From positions 1-37,054 of the forward strand of contig NZ_VCHX02000088.1 in NCBI RefSeq assembly GCF_005768555.2: a stretch of DNA of 37,054 bases, written 5' to 3'. How positions within the stretch are numbered: position 1 is the first letter of the stretch; the number at the start of each line of letters is the position of its first letter. The notes beneath the pieces are model-generated. The model saw only the letters and a program-made list of their open reading frames with translations. It had not been told where the DNA came from and made no database searches. The position numbers and the translations under genes were made by a program. Source of the DNA: Streptomyces sporangiiformans. GTDB taxonomy: Bacteria > Actinomycetota > Actinomycetes > Streptomycetales > Streptomycetaceae. Below, one piece after another: positions 15,541 through 23,883 of this stretch.

Positions 15541-16215
15541 CTACGCTCCGAAGGCCTTGTCCTTCCCCTTGACCCCCTTCGCCCCCGCCAGCAGATGAAC
15601 CGGCACAAGATCCCGAGCCGGCTCGGTGTAACCGACGGACACGATCTTGTCGCCCTGGTACGTGAACGTCGTCAGCGAAGCGAGCGTGCACTGCCGCTTG
15701 CGCGGGTCGTGCCACAGCCGCCGGCGCTCCACGAAGCTGCGCACGATCCAGATCGGCAACTGGTGGCTCACGCACACGGCCTCATGCCCACGCGCCGCGT
15801 CCTTGGCCGCGTCCAGCGCCCCCATCATCCGTACGACCTGTTCCAGGTACGGCTCGCCCCAGGACGGCTTGAACGGGTTGATGAGGTGCTTCCAGTTCTC
15901 GGGTCTGCGCAGCGCGCCGTCGCCGACGCCGAAGGTCTTGCCCTGGAAGACGTTGTCGGCCTCGATCAGGCGAGGGTCGGTCACGAGATCCAGCCCGTGC
16001 CGCTCCGCTATGGGCGCGGCGGTCTCACGGGCCCGCTCCAGCGGCGAGGAGACGACATGGGTGACATCCCGGGAGGCGAGGTGCTCGGCGACGCGATCGG
16101 CCATCCGGCGCCCCAACTCGGACAGGTGGTAGCCGGGCAGACGCCCGTACAGGATCCCGTCCGGGTTGGCGACCTCGCCGTGCCGCATCACATGTACGAC
16201 GGTGATGTCACTCAT
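15541..16215 (-). CDS. Histidine phosphatase family protein
   Basis: 224 aa. The phosphohistidine motif VMRHGE is at residues 9-14, followed by [23 protein letters not shown], and the second catalytic His is in [12 protein letters not shown] (~residues 150-161). These match the phosphoglycerate mutase-like branch-1 superfamily. The ATG at 16215 overlaps the hemL stop by 4 bases, so the two are translationally coupled; a long open frame upstream of this start is antisense-like noise inside hemL. Substrate unknown; the coupling hints at tetrapyrrole-linked or housekeeping phosphate metabolism. Confidence 0.92.
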   Translation of the reverse strand: MSDITVVHVMRHGEVANPDGILYGRLPGYHLSELGRRMADRVAEHLASRDVTHVVSSPLERARETAAPIAERHGLDLVTDPRLIEADNVFQGKTFGVGDGALRRPENWKHLINPFKPSWGEPYLEQVVRMMGALDAAKDAARGHEAVCVSHQLPIWIVRSFVERRRLWHDPRKRQCTLASLTTFTYQGDKIVSVGYTEPARDLVPVHLLAGAKGVKGKDKAFGA

Positions 16216-17522
16216 ACTGCCGTGGCCTCCGCTGCTGCCCGTGCCGCCGCCGGAAGGGCGTCGGCGATCCGCTGGACCGCCCGCTCGTCGTGTGCCGTCG
16301 AGACGAACCATGACTCGAAGGACGACGGGGGCAGATAGACGCCCTGCGCCAGCATCGAGTGGAAGAAGGCGGTGAAGCGGTACGACTCCTGCGCCTTCGC
16401 GTCCTCGTAGTTCCGTACGTCCCCGTCCGTGAAGAAGACGGAGAACATGTTGGAGGCGTTCTGCAGCCGGTGCGCCACGCCCTCCTTGGTGAGCGCGTCC
16501 GTCACCAGCGTACGAACCTGCTCGGACACCGCGTCGACCTTGTCGTACGCGGCGTCGTCGAGCAGCCGCAGCTGCGCGAGCCCGGCGGCGGTCGCGACGG
16601 GGTTCCCGGACAGGGTGCCCGCCTGGTAGACGGGCCCGGCGGGGGCGAGGTGCGCCATGACATCCGCCCGGCCACCGAAGGCGGCGGCCGGGAAGCCACC
16701 GCCCATGACCTTGCCGAAGGTCATGAGATCGGGACGTACCCCGTCGATCCCGAACCATCCGGCCTTACTGGTCCGGAATCCGGTCATGACCTCGTCGGAG
16801 ATGTACAGGGCACCGTTCTCGGCGCAGACGTCCTTGAGCCCCTGGTTGAACCCGGGCCCGGGCGGCACGACGCCCATGTTCCCGGGCGAGGCCTCCGTGA
16901 TCACGCAGGCGATCTCGCCGGGATGGGCGCGGAAGGCTTCGCGCACCGCCTGGAGATCGTTGTACGGGAGGACGATGGTGTCCCCGGCCTGGGCGCCGGT
17001 GACGCCGGGCGTATCGGGCAGCGCGAAGGTGGCGACCCCGCTCCCCGCGGCGGCCAGCAGGGCGTCCACGTGACCGTGGTAACAGCCGGCGAACTTGATC
17101 ACCTTGGCGCGCCCGGTGAATCCGCGCGCGAGACGGATGGCGGACATGGTCGCCTCGGTGCCGCTGGACACGAGACGGACCTGCTCGACGGGTTCGACCC
17201 GGGCGACGATCTCCTCGGCCAGCGCGACCTCGCCCTCGCCGGGCGTCCCGAACGACGTGCCGCGGGATACGGCTGCCTGGACGGCAGCGTTCACCTCGGG
17301 ATGGGAATGGCCAAGGATCATCGGCCCCCACGAACAAACGAGGTCTACGTACTCCCTTCCGTCGGCATCCGTCAGGTACGGACCGGTGCCGGACACCATG
17401 AACCGGGGCGTACCGCCCACGGCGCGGAACGCTCGCACGGGAGAGTTCACGCCGCCCGGCGTGACGGCCGCCGCACGGTCGAAAAGAGTCTGCGAAACTG
17501 GTGCTTCGTACGGATAGCTCAC
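16212..17522 (-). CDS. hemL: Glutamate-1-semialdehyde 2,1-aminomutase
   Basis: PLP enzyme making 5-aminolevulinate from glutamate-1-semialdehyde, the C5 route to haem. 436 aa, normal length. The front [19 protein letters not shown] is a HemL signature, [29 protein letters not shown] matches the class III aminotransferase core, and the PLP lysine is in [19 protein letters not shown] (~residue 265). The start is GTG at 17522. It is the first gene of a two-gene unit with the histidine phosphatase. Haem supply fits the nearby cytochrome c maturation operon. Confidence 0.97.
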   Translation of the reverse strand: MSYPYEAPVSQTLFDRAAAVTPGGVNSPVRAFRAVGGTPRFMVSGTGPYLTDADGREYVDLVCSWGPMILGHSHPEVNAAVQAAVSRGTSFGTPGEGEVALAEEIVARVEPVEQVRLVSSGTEATMSAIRLARGFTGRAKVIKFAGCYHGHVDALLAAAGSGVATFALPDTPGVTGAQAGDTIVLPYNDLQAVREAFRAHPGEIACVITEASPGNMGVVPPGPGFNQGLKDVCAENGALYISDEVMTGFRTSKAGWFGIDGVRPDLMTFGKVMGGGFPAAAFGGRADVMAHLAPAGPVYQAGTLSGNPVATAAGLAQLRLLDDAAYDKVDAVSEQVRTLVTDALTKEGVAHRLQNASNMFSVFFTDGDVRNYEDAKAQESYRFTAFFHSMLAQGVYLPPSSFESWFVSTAHDERAVQRIADALPAAARAAAEATAV

Positions 17523-17876
17523 ACAAGCATGGTGTCAGAGGCTTCGAAGATCCTGCGGAGAGGTGTTTCAACGCACGTTTCGGCGGGCGGCCGTGGGGGA
17601 GGTCACTGACACGATGATCGGGTTGCGTCGCGGGGGTCGCGCGCCTTAGAAAAGCATTCGGGTGGAGATATGCATCGCGGTGGCGGACTGGGCGAGGGGA
17701 CCGATGACCTCGGTCCTCGGCGTGCCCGGCGGGGAAGGCACCGGCGCGAGGCGGAGGCGGCCGAGGCACGGCAGACGGAGAGTGAGCTCGAGCGGAGCGA
17801 TCGGATCGATGGAATCAACCGGATCCATCAGATCGATCCCCCACGGGCCGGGAGCAGGAATGGTGGCCGGGTGGGG
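17523..17876. other. Divergent gap between hemL and the small conserved gene
   Basis: 354 bases with no supported gene; short frames here lack domain features. It must hold the hemL promoter. Near the rightward gene there is an inverted repeat GGATCGAT (17803-17810) / ATCGATCC (17832-17839) with GGATCC in its 21-base loop, about 38 bases before the GTG at 17877. Confidence 0.5.
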
Positions 17877-18308
17877 GTGACGTACAAATACTTCGGGGCC
17901 CCGGACGGCGCGACAGCCGCTCGCGTCCCGATCTCCATGCGCCCTGAGGAACTCGGCGGCGACGAGCTCGGCATGAACGGCATGTTCACGAAGATCAAGC
18001 CGGAGACGATGGCCGCGATGGTCCTCACCGGCATCGAGGGCATACCGCTGAACAAGGTCCCCCCGCTCGAACTCGTCGTCCTCCACCCCGACTACGCCGT
18101 CGTCAAACTCCCCATGACCGTCGTCGACCCCCTCCGCGGAATCGGCGAGGAAGCGGTCGGCGCGGCGGCCTTCATCTGGTCCACGGTCCCGGACCGCGGC
18201 GGCCCGCGCGACGCGTTCAACGTGTACCAACTGCTCCACGAGTGGCAGGACTTCAGCCACCGGTTGCATGAGGCGGGGCATCAGCCGTACTGCCTTGTGT
18301 GGCCGTGA
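17877..18308 (+). CDS. Small soluble protein of unknown function
   Basis: 143 aa from the GTG at 17877 (gtgacgtacaaatac), the point where the frame takes on normal protein character. The longer frame from 17670 begins with an Arg/Glu-rich stretch that looks non-coding. No signal peptide or membrane helix. Conserved-looking segments are MRPEELGGDELGMNGMFTKIKPETMAAMVLTGIEG, PPLELVVLHPDYAVVKLPMTVVDPLRGIGEEAVGAAAFIWS and QLLHEWQDFSHRLHEAGHQPYCLVWP. I do not recognise the family. It is divergent from hemL. Confidence 0.75.
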   Translation: MTYKYFGAPDGATAARVPISMRPEELGGDELGMNGMFTKIKPETMAAMVLTGIEGIPLNKVPPLELVVLHPDYAVVKLPMTVVDPLRGIGEEAVGAAAFIWSTVPDRGGPRDAFNVYQLLHEWQDFSHRLHEAGHQPYCLVWP

Positions 18309-18647
18309 CCCGGAGTTTCATGGCATGCGGACGGGGTTTCAGGACCCCGCCCTCGTCATGGGCGCCGGGGGGCCGATAGGCGGCTGTGGCCGGCGCGACC
18401 GATCGCATCCGCAGGCCGAGCGGGCGCGGTTCTCCCGGTGATCGCGAGGCCGAGCGGATGGGGCGGCCGGTCTGGGCCTCGACCGCCTCCGCGGCAAGGA
18501 AGCGCAGGTCGGCGGACGTACCCCGAAGGCAGGCGGCCGTCTGCTCGATGGCCGGACCTGGGATGAGCATCCCGCCGCGGTAGGCCGTGGTGGGATGTGA
18601 CCCAGATACGCGTGCGCGGAAGAAGGAGCAGCGGTTCCTGAGCTTTC
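18309..18647. other. Convergent gap with the first copy of the 41-bp hairpin repeat
   Basis: 339 bases between two convergent genes. Short frames on both strands look like GC-rich noise. The only clear feature is the hairpin repeat at 18320-18360. Confidence 0.5.
18320..18360. repeat. 41-bp hairpin repeat, copy 1
   Basis: ATGGCATGCGG then a CGGGG...CCCCG stem and CCCTCGTCATG. It matches copy 2 (20046-20086) at 35 of 41 positions, with the differences concentrated in the loop while the stem is kept. Both copies lie in convergent gaps, which suits a terminator. Confidence 0.7.
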
Positions 18648-19244
18648 CTACTCTGCCGGGCCTTGTCTCGGTGCTGCACGGACGTGCGCGCGTTCTCCTT
18701 GTTTCCCGATGAGACTCAGGTACTCGACGGGGCCGGCGCTGGTGGCCCCGAACCAGTGCGGGGTGCGTGTGTCGAACTCCGCGGCCTCCCCGGATTTGAG
18801 GATGAGGTCGTGTTCCCCGAGGACAAGGCGGAGCGTTCCGTTGAGGACATAGACCCAGTCATAGCCCTCGTGTGTGCGCAGGTCGGGTTCGGCATCGTCC
18901 TTTCCGGTCGGGAGGACGAACTTGTAGGCCTGGATTCCCCCGGGCCTACGGGTCAGCGGCAGGATGACCGAGCCGTCGCTGCAGGGGATGGGACGGAGAT
19001 TGATGCGGGGGTCGCCCGTCGGCGGCGCATCGACGAGCTCGTCGAGTGTGACCCCGTAGGCGCGAGCAAGCGGAAGCAGCTGCTCGAGCGTGGGACGCCG
19101 CAGGCCCGCCTCGAGCCGGGACAAGGTGCTGGTGGAGATGCCGGTCTCCGCCGCTAGGTCGGCGAGCGTGACGTCCCGATGCAGCCGAAGGCGTTTCAAC
19201 CTCGGTCCGACGGCGTCAAGAGTGCGGTCAATGGCTTCATCCAT
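18648..19244 (-). CDS. XRE-family transcriptional regulator with C-terminal cupin domain
   Basis: 198 aa. The helix-turn-helix is residues ~14-70 (LKRLRLHRDVTLADLAAETGISTSTLSRLEAGLRRPTLEQLLPLARAYGVTLDELV). A cupin sensor follows at ~110-185 (EGYDWVYVLNGTLRLVLGEHDLILKSGEAAEFDTRTPHWFGA). This layout is typical of small-molecule-responsive repressors of adjacent genes. ATG at 19244. It is divergent from the methyltransferase gene, with a palindrome in the gap, so it probably controls that gene and itself. Confidence 0.92.
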   Translation of the reverse strand: MDEAIDRTLDAVGPRLKRLRLHRDVTLADLAAETGISTSTLSRLEAGLRRPTLEQLLPLARAYGVTLDELVDAPPTGDPRINLRPIPCSDGSVILPLTRRPGGIQAYKFVLPTGKDDAEPDLRTHEGYDWVYVLNGTLRLVLGEHDLILKSGEAAEFDTRTPHWFGATSAGPVEYLSLIGKQGERAHVRAAPRQGPAE

Positions 19245-19253
19245 CCCGCTATT

Positions 19254-19267
19254 TTGCCATTCGGCAA
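19254..19267. promoter_or_regulatory. Candidate operator in the XRE / methyltransferase divergent gap
   Basis: TTGCC-ATTC-GGCAA is a perfect 5-bp inverted repeat centred 17 bases before the regulator ATG and about 100 bases before the methyltransferase start. Its position and size suit an XRE dimer site; binding is inferred. Confidence 0.45.
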
Positions 19268-19361
19268 CAAGGTTTGCGCATCCGCCCTGTCTCTCGGCAC
19301 CGTGAAGAACGAACCGAGGAACGCACCCGCAGAGGGGTGTCGCGAACGAGGAGAGCGATCT

Positions 19362-19997
19362 ATGACGCACGGATTCGACAAGGACTTCTGGGAGCGGCAC
19401 TGGCAACAGGGACATGCTGGGGGCCCCGGGTCCATGGGCGGCAACCCGCCGAACCCGTACCTCGCTCGTGAGACCAGCGGCCTGACACCGGGCACGGCAC
19501 TGGATGCGGGGTGCGGCGGCGGTGCCGAGGCGATCTGGCTTGCCTCCCACGGCTGGCACGTCACCGCAGCCGACATCTCCTCCGAGGCCCTTGCTCGCGC
19601 CGCCGAGCGGGCGGCGACGAGCGGGGCTCCCGAGCGCCTGCAGTGGGTTGAGGCGGATCTGGGCGTCTGGAGCCCGGGCACGCAGTTCGACCTGGTCATG
19701 ACCCACTACGCCCACCCGGCGATGCCCCAGCTGGAGTTCTACGACCGCATCGCCGGATGGGTGGCCCCCGGCGGCACGCTGCTCATCGTGGGGCACCTGC
19801 ACACCTCGGGCTCTACCTGCCGTGGGCACCACCCTCCTGCCGAAGCGTCGGCCACCTCCGCGGCCATCACCGCGCGCCTGGACAGCATGGAGTGGGAGAT
19901 CGTCACCGCCGAAGAGCACCTCCGCACGCTCACCGGCCACGGGGGCCGAGCGGTCCCCCTCCACGACGTCCTCGTGCGCGCCACCCGACGCCGGTAA
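19362..19997 (+). CDS. Class I SAM-dependent methyltransferase
   Basis: 211 aa. The SAM motif I LDAGCGGGAEAIWLA is at residues 47-61. The acidic residue ending strand 2 is in VTAADIS, motif II/III is ADLGVWSPGTQFDLVMTHYA, and VAPGGTLLIVG follows. The front (FDKDFWERHWQQGH) resembles small thiopurine- or tellurite-type methyltransferases acting on small molecules. GAGGAGAG lies 6 bases before the ATG at 19362. It is divergent from the XRE-cupin regulator, so an inducible detoxifying methylation is a reasonable guess; substrate unknown. Confidence 0.88.
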   Translation: MTHGFDKDFWERHWQQGHAGGPGSMGGNPPNPYLARETSGLTPGTALDAGCGGGAEAIWLASHGWHVTAADISSEALARAAERAATSGAPERLQWVEADLGVWSPGTQFDLVMTHYAHPAMPQLEFYDRIAGWVAPGGTLLIVGHLHTSGSTCRGHHPPAEASATSAAITARLDSMEWEIVTAEEHLRTLTGHGGRAVPLHDVLVRATRRR

Positions 19998-20045
19998 CCA
20001 CACCACCCGTCCTACAGCGCCAGGGCCCGCGCTGCTCCGGCTCCG

Positions 20046-20086
20046 ATGGCATGCGGGCGGGGTCTTCGAGCCCCGCCCTCGTCATG
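20046..20086. repeat. 41-bp hairpin repeat, copy 2
   Basis: Contains a perfect 8-bp stem GGGCGGGG / CCCCGCCC around the loop TCTTCGAG. It lies 49 bases after the methyltransferase stop and 39 bases before the end of the convergent hydrolase gene. Copy 1 is at 18320-18360 in the same orientation. Confidence 0.7.
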
Positions 20087-20124
20087 TCATGACCGGCTCC
20101 CGGCTGTCGGCCCCCAGCTGTCGG

Positions 20125-22050
20125 CTACGCGAGCGCGTCCGCTCCTCCTTCCAGCCACACTCGCAGGTGGGAGGGATGCTCGGCATCCATGTGCACGGTG
20201 TTCACGGCTATGGCGGTGCGGCGGGCGGCGGCCTCCGGTTCGCCGGTGTTGGTGTTGACGTCGAAGCGGGGGAAGTTGCTGGACGAGACGTCGAGCCGGA
20301 TGCGGTGGCCGGCGGCGAAGCGGTTCGCCGTGTCGGGTGCGGTGACCTCGATCTCGTACACCTCGCCCGGGATGAGCAACTCCGGCCTCTCGAAAGAGCG
20401 GTGGAAGCGGCAGCGGACTATGCCGTCGGTGAGGTTCATGGCGAAGCCGTGCGGGTAGTCGGCGTTGGGCGGGTGGACGTCGATCATCTTGATGGTGAAG
20501 TCGGTGTCCGGGGCCGTGGTCGAGATGTAAAGCCGTGCCGACACCGGACCGGCCAGCACCACGTCCCGCTCGAGTGGCGGGGTGCTCAGGCTGATCACGT
20601 CCGGTCGGGAGTCCAGCGGCAGGTACGGCTCACGCGCCCCGTACACCCGGGCGTCCGGGGCGTTCTGGTCGTATGCCCCGCCCGTCATCACCGGCTCGCC
20701 CGAGGTGACTTGGCCTCCCATGGTGGGCACCGGTCGGTGCGGGTCGAAGTCGTAGGTCACCGACGCGACGGCCGCGGTGGGCGGGGCTGCGGTGAGGGCG
20801 CCGTCGGTGGTGAGGTACAGGGCGACAGGGGCCGTCGACGCCGGCGGCCACTGGGTGTCGGTGCGCCAAAGGCCGCCGTGCCGCATCCGTCCTGCCGCGT
20901 CCCGTCGGCCGTCGCCGCCGCCCATCAGGAAGTACTGGACGGCGGGGAGTTCTCCGCTCTCCGGCCCCTCCCCGTCTTCCCGGCCCAGCGCCCGGTCGAA
21001 CCAGCGGCGGCGGAACTCCAGGTACGACGGGGCGAGGTTGCCGTCCAGCGTCGCCCGCGGACCGAAGTCCACGTCTCCGGCGTACGTCTCGCAGCGGTGC
21101 CCGTGTGTCCATGGGCCCATGACCAGGTAGGAGGGTGCCGACTTCAGCTCCCGCAGGGCGGTGAAGTTCTCGATGGTGGAGCGGACGTAGGGGTCGTACC
21201 AGCTGCCCATGTGCAGGCTCGGCGCGTCCGGGAAGCGCTCGTAGAAGCCTCGCCCGTAGATGGCCGGGTTGCGGTAGTAGTCCCCGAAGGTGTCCTGCCG
21301 CCACTGCTCCAGCACGAAGTCCTCGTACGCCGACAGGTGCCGCAGCGGCGTGCAGCCCGGCCGCCACGGCATCGCACCGAACCAGCCCGTCACGTCCACC
21401 CGCAGCAGTTCCTCGGCCAGTAACGAATCCGCCGCCACCTCCGGGCTCTGCAACGCATGCCGCAGTGCCCAGGTCACCTGCTTCAGCTCGAAGGCGCCGC
21501 CCATCCGCATCCCCGCGTCGTACGCACAGGAGAAACCGCCCGAGTCCTGGAACATGGCGGCCAGCCCTGTCGCCCCCTCGGCGGCTGCGGCTGCCTGGAC
21601 GTGGGCGGAGTAGGACACCCCCGTCATCACGACCCTGCCGTCACACCACGGCTGCTTCCTGAGCCAGGCGATCGTGTCCGCCCCGTCCGGGCCCTCGCCG
21701 AGGTACTTCACGAACGTTCCCTCGGAGTCGCCGCGGCCCCGGCAGTCCTGCCGTACGACGTGGTAGCGGGCTCCGGTGAAGTGCCGGGCGATGTCCTGCG
21801 GTTGCGGGACCGGAGCGTCGCTGCGGTCCTGGTCCGAACCGCGCTGTACGCGCCGGCCGTACGGGGTGCGTTCGAGGAGCACGGGAAGCACGGTCGCCTC
21901 CGGCTCGGGTGAGGCGGAGTACAGGTCGGCGGCGAGATGGACACCGTCCCGCATGGGGATGCGCAGGGTTCGGCGCCAGAGGGCGCCGCCCTGGAGGGGT
22001 TCGGGTCGGCAGGTGTGGGGGGTGTTGTGGGAGGTGTCGGACCAGGTCAT
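20125..22050 (-). CDS. CocE/NonD family hydrolase (peptidase S15-like)
   Basis: 641-aa alpha/beta hydrolase. PMRDGVHLAADLY and VVRQDCRGRGDSEG (residues ~99-111) are CocE/X-Pro dipeptidyl-peptidase signatures. The nucleophile elbow is GVSYSAH with Ser146; the usual final Gly of GxSYxG is replaced by Ala. The C-terminal jelly-roll region (VLAGPVSARLYISTTAPDTDFTIKMIDVHP) matches the PepX C-domain. The family cleaves esters and amides such as acylated amino compounds or cocaine. It carries one in-frame TTA leucine codon (21421-21423), so bldA tRNA dependence is possible. ATG at 22050 is chosen; an in-frame GTG at 22068 is possible. Divergent from the AbgT transporter. Confidence 0.9.
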   Translation of the reverse strand: MTWSDTSHNTPHTCRPEPLQGGALWRRTLRIPMRDGVHLAADLYSASPEPEATVLPVLLERTPYGRRVQRGSDQDRSDAPVPQPQDIARHFTGARYHVVRQDCRGRGDSEGTFVKYLGEGPDGADTIAWLRKQPWCDGRVVMTGVSYSAHVQAAAAAEGATGLAAMFQDSGGFSCAYDAGMRMGGAFELKQVTWALRHALQSPEVAADSLLAEELLRVDVTGWFGAMPWRPGCTPLRHLSAYEDFVLEQWRQDTFGDYYRNPAIYGRGFYERFPDAPSLHMGSWYDPYVRSTIENFTALRELKSAPSYLVMGPWTHGHRCETYAGDVDFGPRATLDGNLAPSYLEFRRRWFDRALGREDGEGPESGELPAVQYFLMGGGDGRRDAAGRMRHGGLWRTDTQWPPASTAPVALYLTTDGALTAAPPTAAVASVTYDFDPHRPVPTMGGQVTSGEPVMTGGAYDQNAPDARVYGAREPYLPLDSRPDVISLSTPPLERDVVLAGPVSARLYISTTAPDTDFTIKMIDVHPPNADYPHGFAMNLTDGIVRCRFHRSFERPELLIPGEVYEIEVTAPDTANRFAAGHRIRLDVSSSNFPRFDVNTNTGEPEAAARRTAIAVNTVHMDAEHPSHLRVWLEGGADALA

Positions 22051-22287
22051 TCCCGTGACGCTAAGCACTGGCCCACGTCATGGCGATCACTTGACGCCAT
22101 CAGGTCAACTGTTCCGCCAGACGGTGACGCGACCGGACACGGGACCTACTGTGCAGCGCAACCCAGGAACGCCCCGCGTCCCATCTCGACGGATCGTGCG
22201 CGGCTCTGGGTCCCGTCTCGCACTGCTCGCGGCGCAGCCGCGCCATGCCCTCGTCTCTCCCGTCACCCGTCCTCACAGGAGGCCGCC
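22051..22287. other. Divergent promoter region, hydrolase / AbgT transporter
   Basis: 237 bases. Nothing clearly gene-like. It ends in a strong ribosome site AGGAGG (22277-22282), 5 bases before the transporter ATG. TGATGGCGTCAAG-like segments near 22085-22105 (TTGACGCCATCAGGTCAA) look partly symmetric and could be a regulator site. Confidence 0.4.
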
Positions 22288-23862
22288 ATGAGTACACCCG
22301 ACAGCCGCGCCAAGGAGGTGCAGGCCACCGAGCCCGACGAGGGGGGCCGTGGCTCCCGGTTCCTCGACCTGGTCGAACGCGCGGGAAACGCACTGCCGCA
22401 TCCGTTCTGGCTGTTCTGGATCCTGTGCGCAGTCGTCGCCCTCGTCAGCTGGGCGCTGAACGCCTCCGGCCTGCGGGTCGAGGACCCCTCCTCGGGTAAC
22501 CTGGTCGGCGTACGCAGCGCCCTGTCGGCAGACGCCGTACGGGACCTGATCACCGGCGCCGAGGAGTCCTTCGTCACCTTCGGCCCGCTCGGCACCGTGC
22601 TGATGGTGATGCTCGGCGTCGCGGTCGCCGAGCGTTCGGGACTCTTCGAAGCACTGGCCCGCCGCATGCTGTCGGGTCTGTCCCCCCGCACGGTCGTCCT
22701 GGGCGTGGCTCTGGGCGGCGTGCTGGGCAAGTTCCTGTCCGACTCCGCGTACGTGGTCCTCATCCCGCTCGGCGCGGTGGCCTTCCGCGCCGTGGGCCGC
22801 TCCCCCATGCTCGGCATGATCGTCGCGTTCGTCTCCATCAACGCCGCGGGCGACGCCAACCCACTGATCGCCCCCGGTGACGCGCTGTTCGCCTCCGTGG
22901 CCACCGAGGCCGCGCAGCTCGTCGACAAGGACGTGGTGGTCCGCGCGACGGACAACATGTACTTCACCACGGTCTCGGCGTTCGTGCTGGCCGGCACCAT
23001 CGCCCTGGTCGTGGACAAGATCCTCGCCAAGCGCGAGCACCACCTCATCCCCGACGCCGATCTGGAGGCCGCCGCGGCACGGCAGGTAGTGGCCGCCGGG
23101 GTCGACGACGCCACCGAGCTGCGGGCCCTGAAGCTGACCGGGCTGGCCGTGCTCGGCTACGCCACTTCGATCGTGCTCGCGTTGCTGCCCGCCTCGTCAC
23201 CGCTCCGCGGCGAGGGAGGCGCGATCGTGGAGTCCACCTTCATGAACGCCATCGCCGTCTTCCTCACCGTCTTCTTCCTGCTCATCGGCGCCGTGTACGG
23301 GCGGCTCACCGGGCGGATCAGCGGGAGCCGCGCGATACCGGAGTTCATGGCGGAGGGAGTGCGCTCCATCGCACCGCTGCTGGTGCTCTTCTTCGCCGTG
23401 TCCCAGTTCCTCGCCCTGTTCAAGTGGACCAACATCGCCACGGTCGTCGCGGTCGAAGGCGCGGACTTCCTCGAGCGGTTGGGCGCGCCCACGCTGGTGC
23501 TGTTCACCCTGCTGATCGTGGCGGTCGCGCTGATGAACCTCGTCATCACCTCCGGCTCCGCCCTGTGGACCCTGGTCGCCCCGGCACTGGTGCCGATGCT
23601 GCTGCTGCTCGGCACCAACCCGGCCACCACCATGGCGCTCTACCGCATCGCCGACTCCTGCACGAACTCCATCACCCCGATGAGCACCTCGTTCATGCTC
23701 TGTGTCGGCTACCTCCAGACCCTCCGCCGCAAGGCCGGCATCGGCACCCTCGTCTCCTTCACCCTGCCCGTCGCCATGATCATGCTGGTGGTCTGGGTGT
23801 TGCTGTTCTTCGTCTGGTACCTGCTGGGCATCCCACTCGGTCCGGGCGCCCCGGTGCGGTGA
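22288..23862 (+). CDS. AbgT family transporter (p-aminobenzoyl-glutamate type)
   Basis: 524-aa membrane protein of about a dozen helices. The front RFLDLVERAGNALPHPFWLFWILC is the typical AbgT start. FLSDSAYVVLIPLGAVAF, SINAAGDANPLIAPGDALF and the end segment YRIADSCTNSITPMSTSFMLCVGYL are family hallmarks, including the discontinuous-helix Asn/Asp residues. Known members import p-aminobenzoyl-glutamate or export sulfonamides. A perfect AGGAGG precedes the ATG. It is followed 21 bases later by an ArsR-type regulator and is divergent from a hydrolase, suggesting uptake and hydrolysis of an amide-linked compound; that pairing is inference. Confidence 0.93.
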   Translation: MSTPDSRAKEVQATEPDEGGRGSRFLDLVERAGNALPHPFWLFWILCAVVALVSWALNASGLRVEDPSSGNLVGVRSALSADAVRDLITGAEESFVTFGPLGTVLMVMLGVAVAERSGLFEALARRMLSGLSPRTVVLGVALGGVLGKFLSDSAYVVLIPLGAVAFRAVGRSPMLGMIVAFVSINAAGDANPLIAPGDALFASVATEAAQLVDKDVVVRATDNMYFTTVSAFVLAGTIALVVDKILAKREHHLIPDADLEAAAARQVVAAGVDDATELRALKLTGLAVLGYATSIVLALLPASSPLRGEGGAIVESTFMNAIAVFLTVFFLLIGAVYGRLTGRISGSRAIPEFMAEGVRSIAPLLVLFFAVSQFLALFKWTNIATVVAVEGADFLERLGAPTLVLFTLLIVAVALMNLVITSGSALWTLVAPALVPMLLLLGTNPATTMALYRIADSCTNSITPMSTSFMLCVGYLQTLRRKAGIGTLVSFTLPVAMIMLVVWVLLFFVWYLLGIPLGPGAPVR

Positions 23863-23883
23863 GCTCCGCCGTACGCTGACGGC

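Noticed and set aside
15204..15572. 122-codon plus-strand frame in the deacetylase upstream gap
   Set aside because: Composition is Arg/Thr/Pro noise and it overlaps the interspersed repeat.
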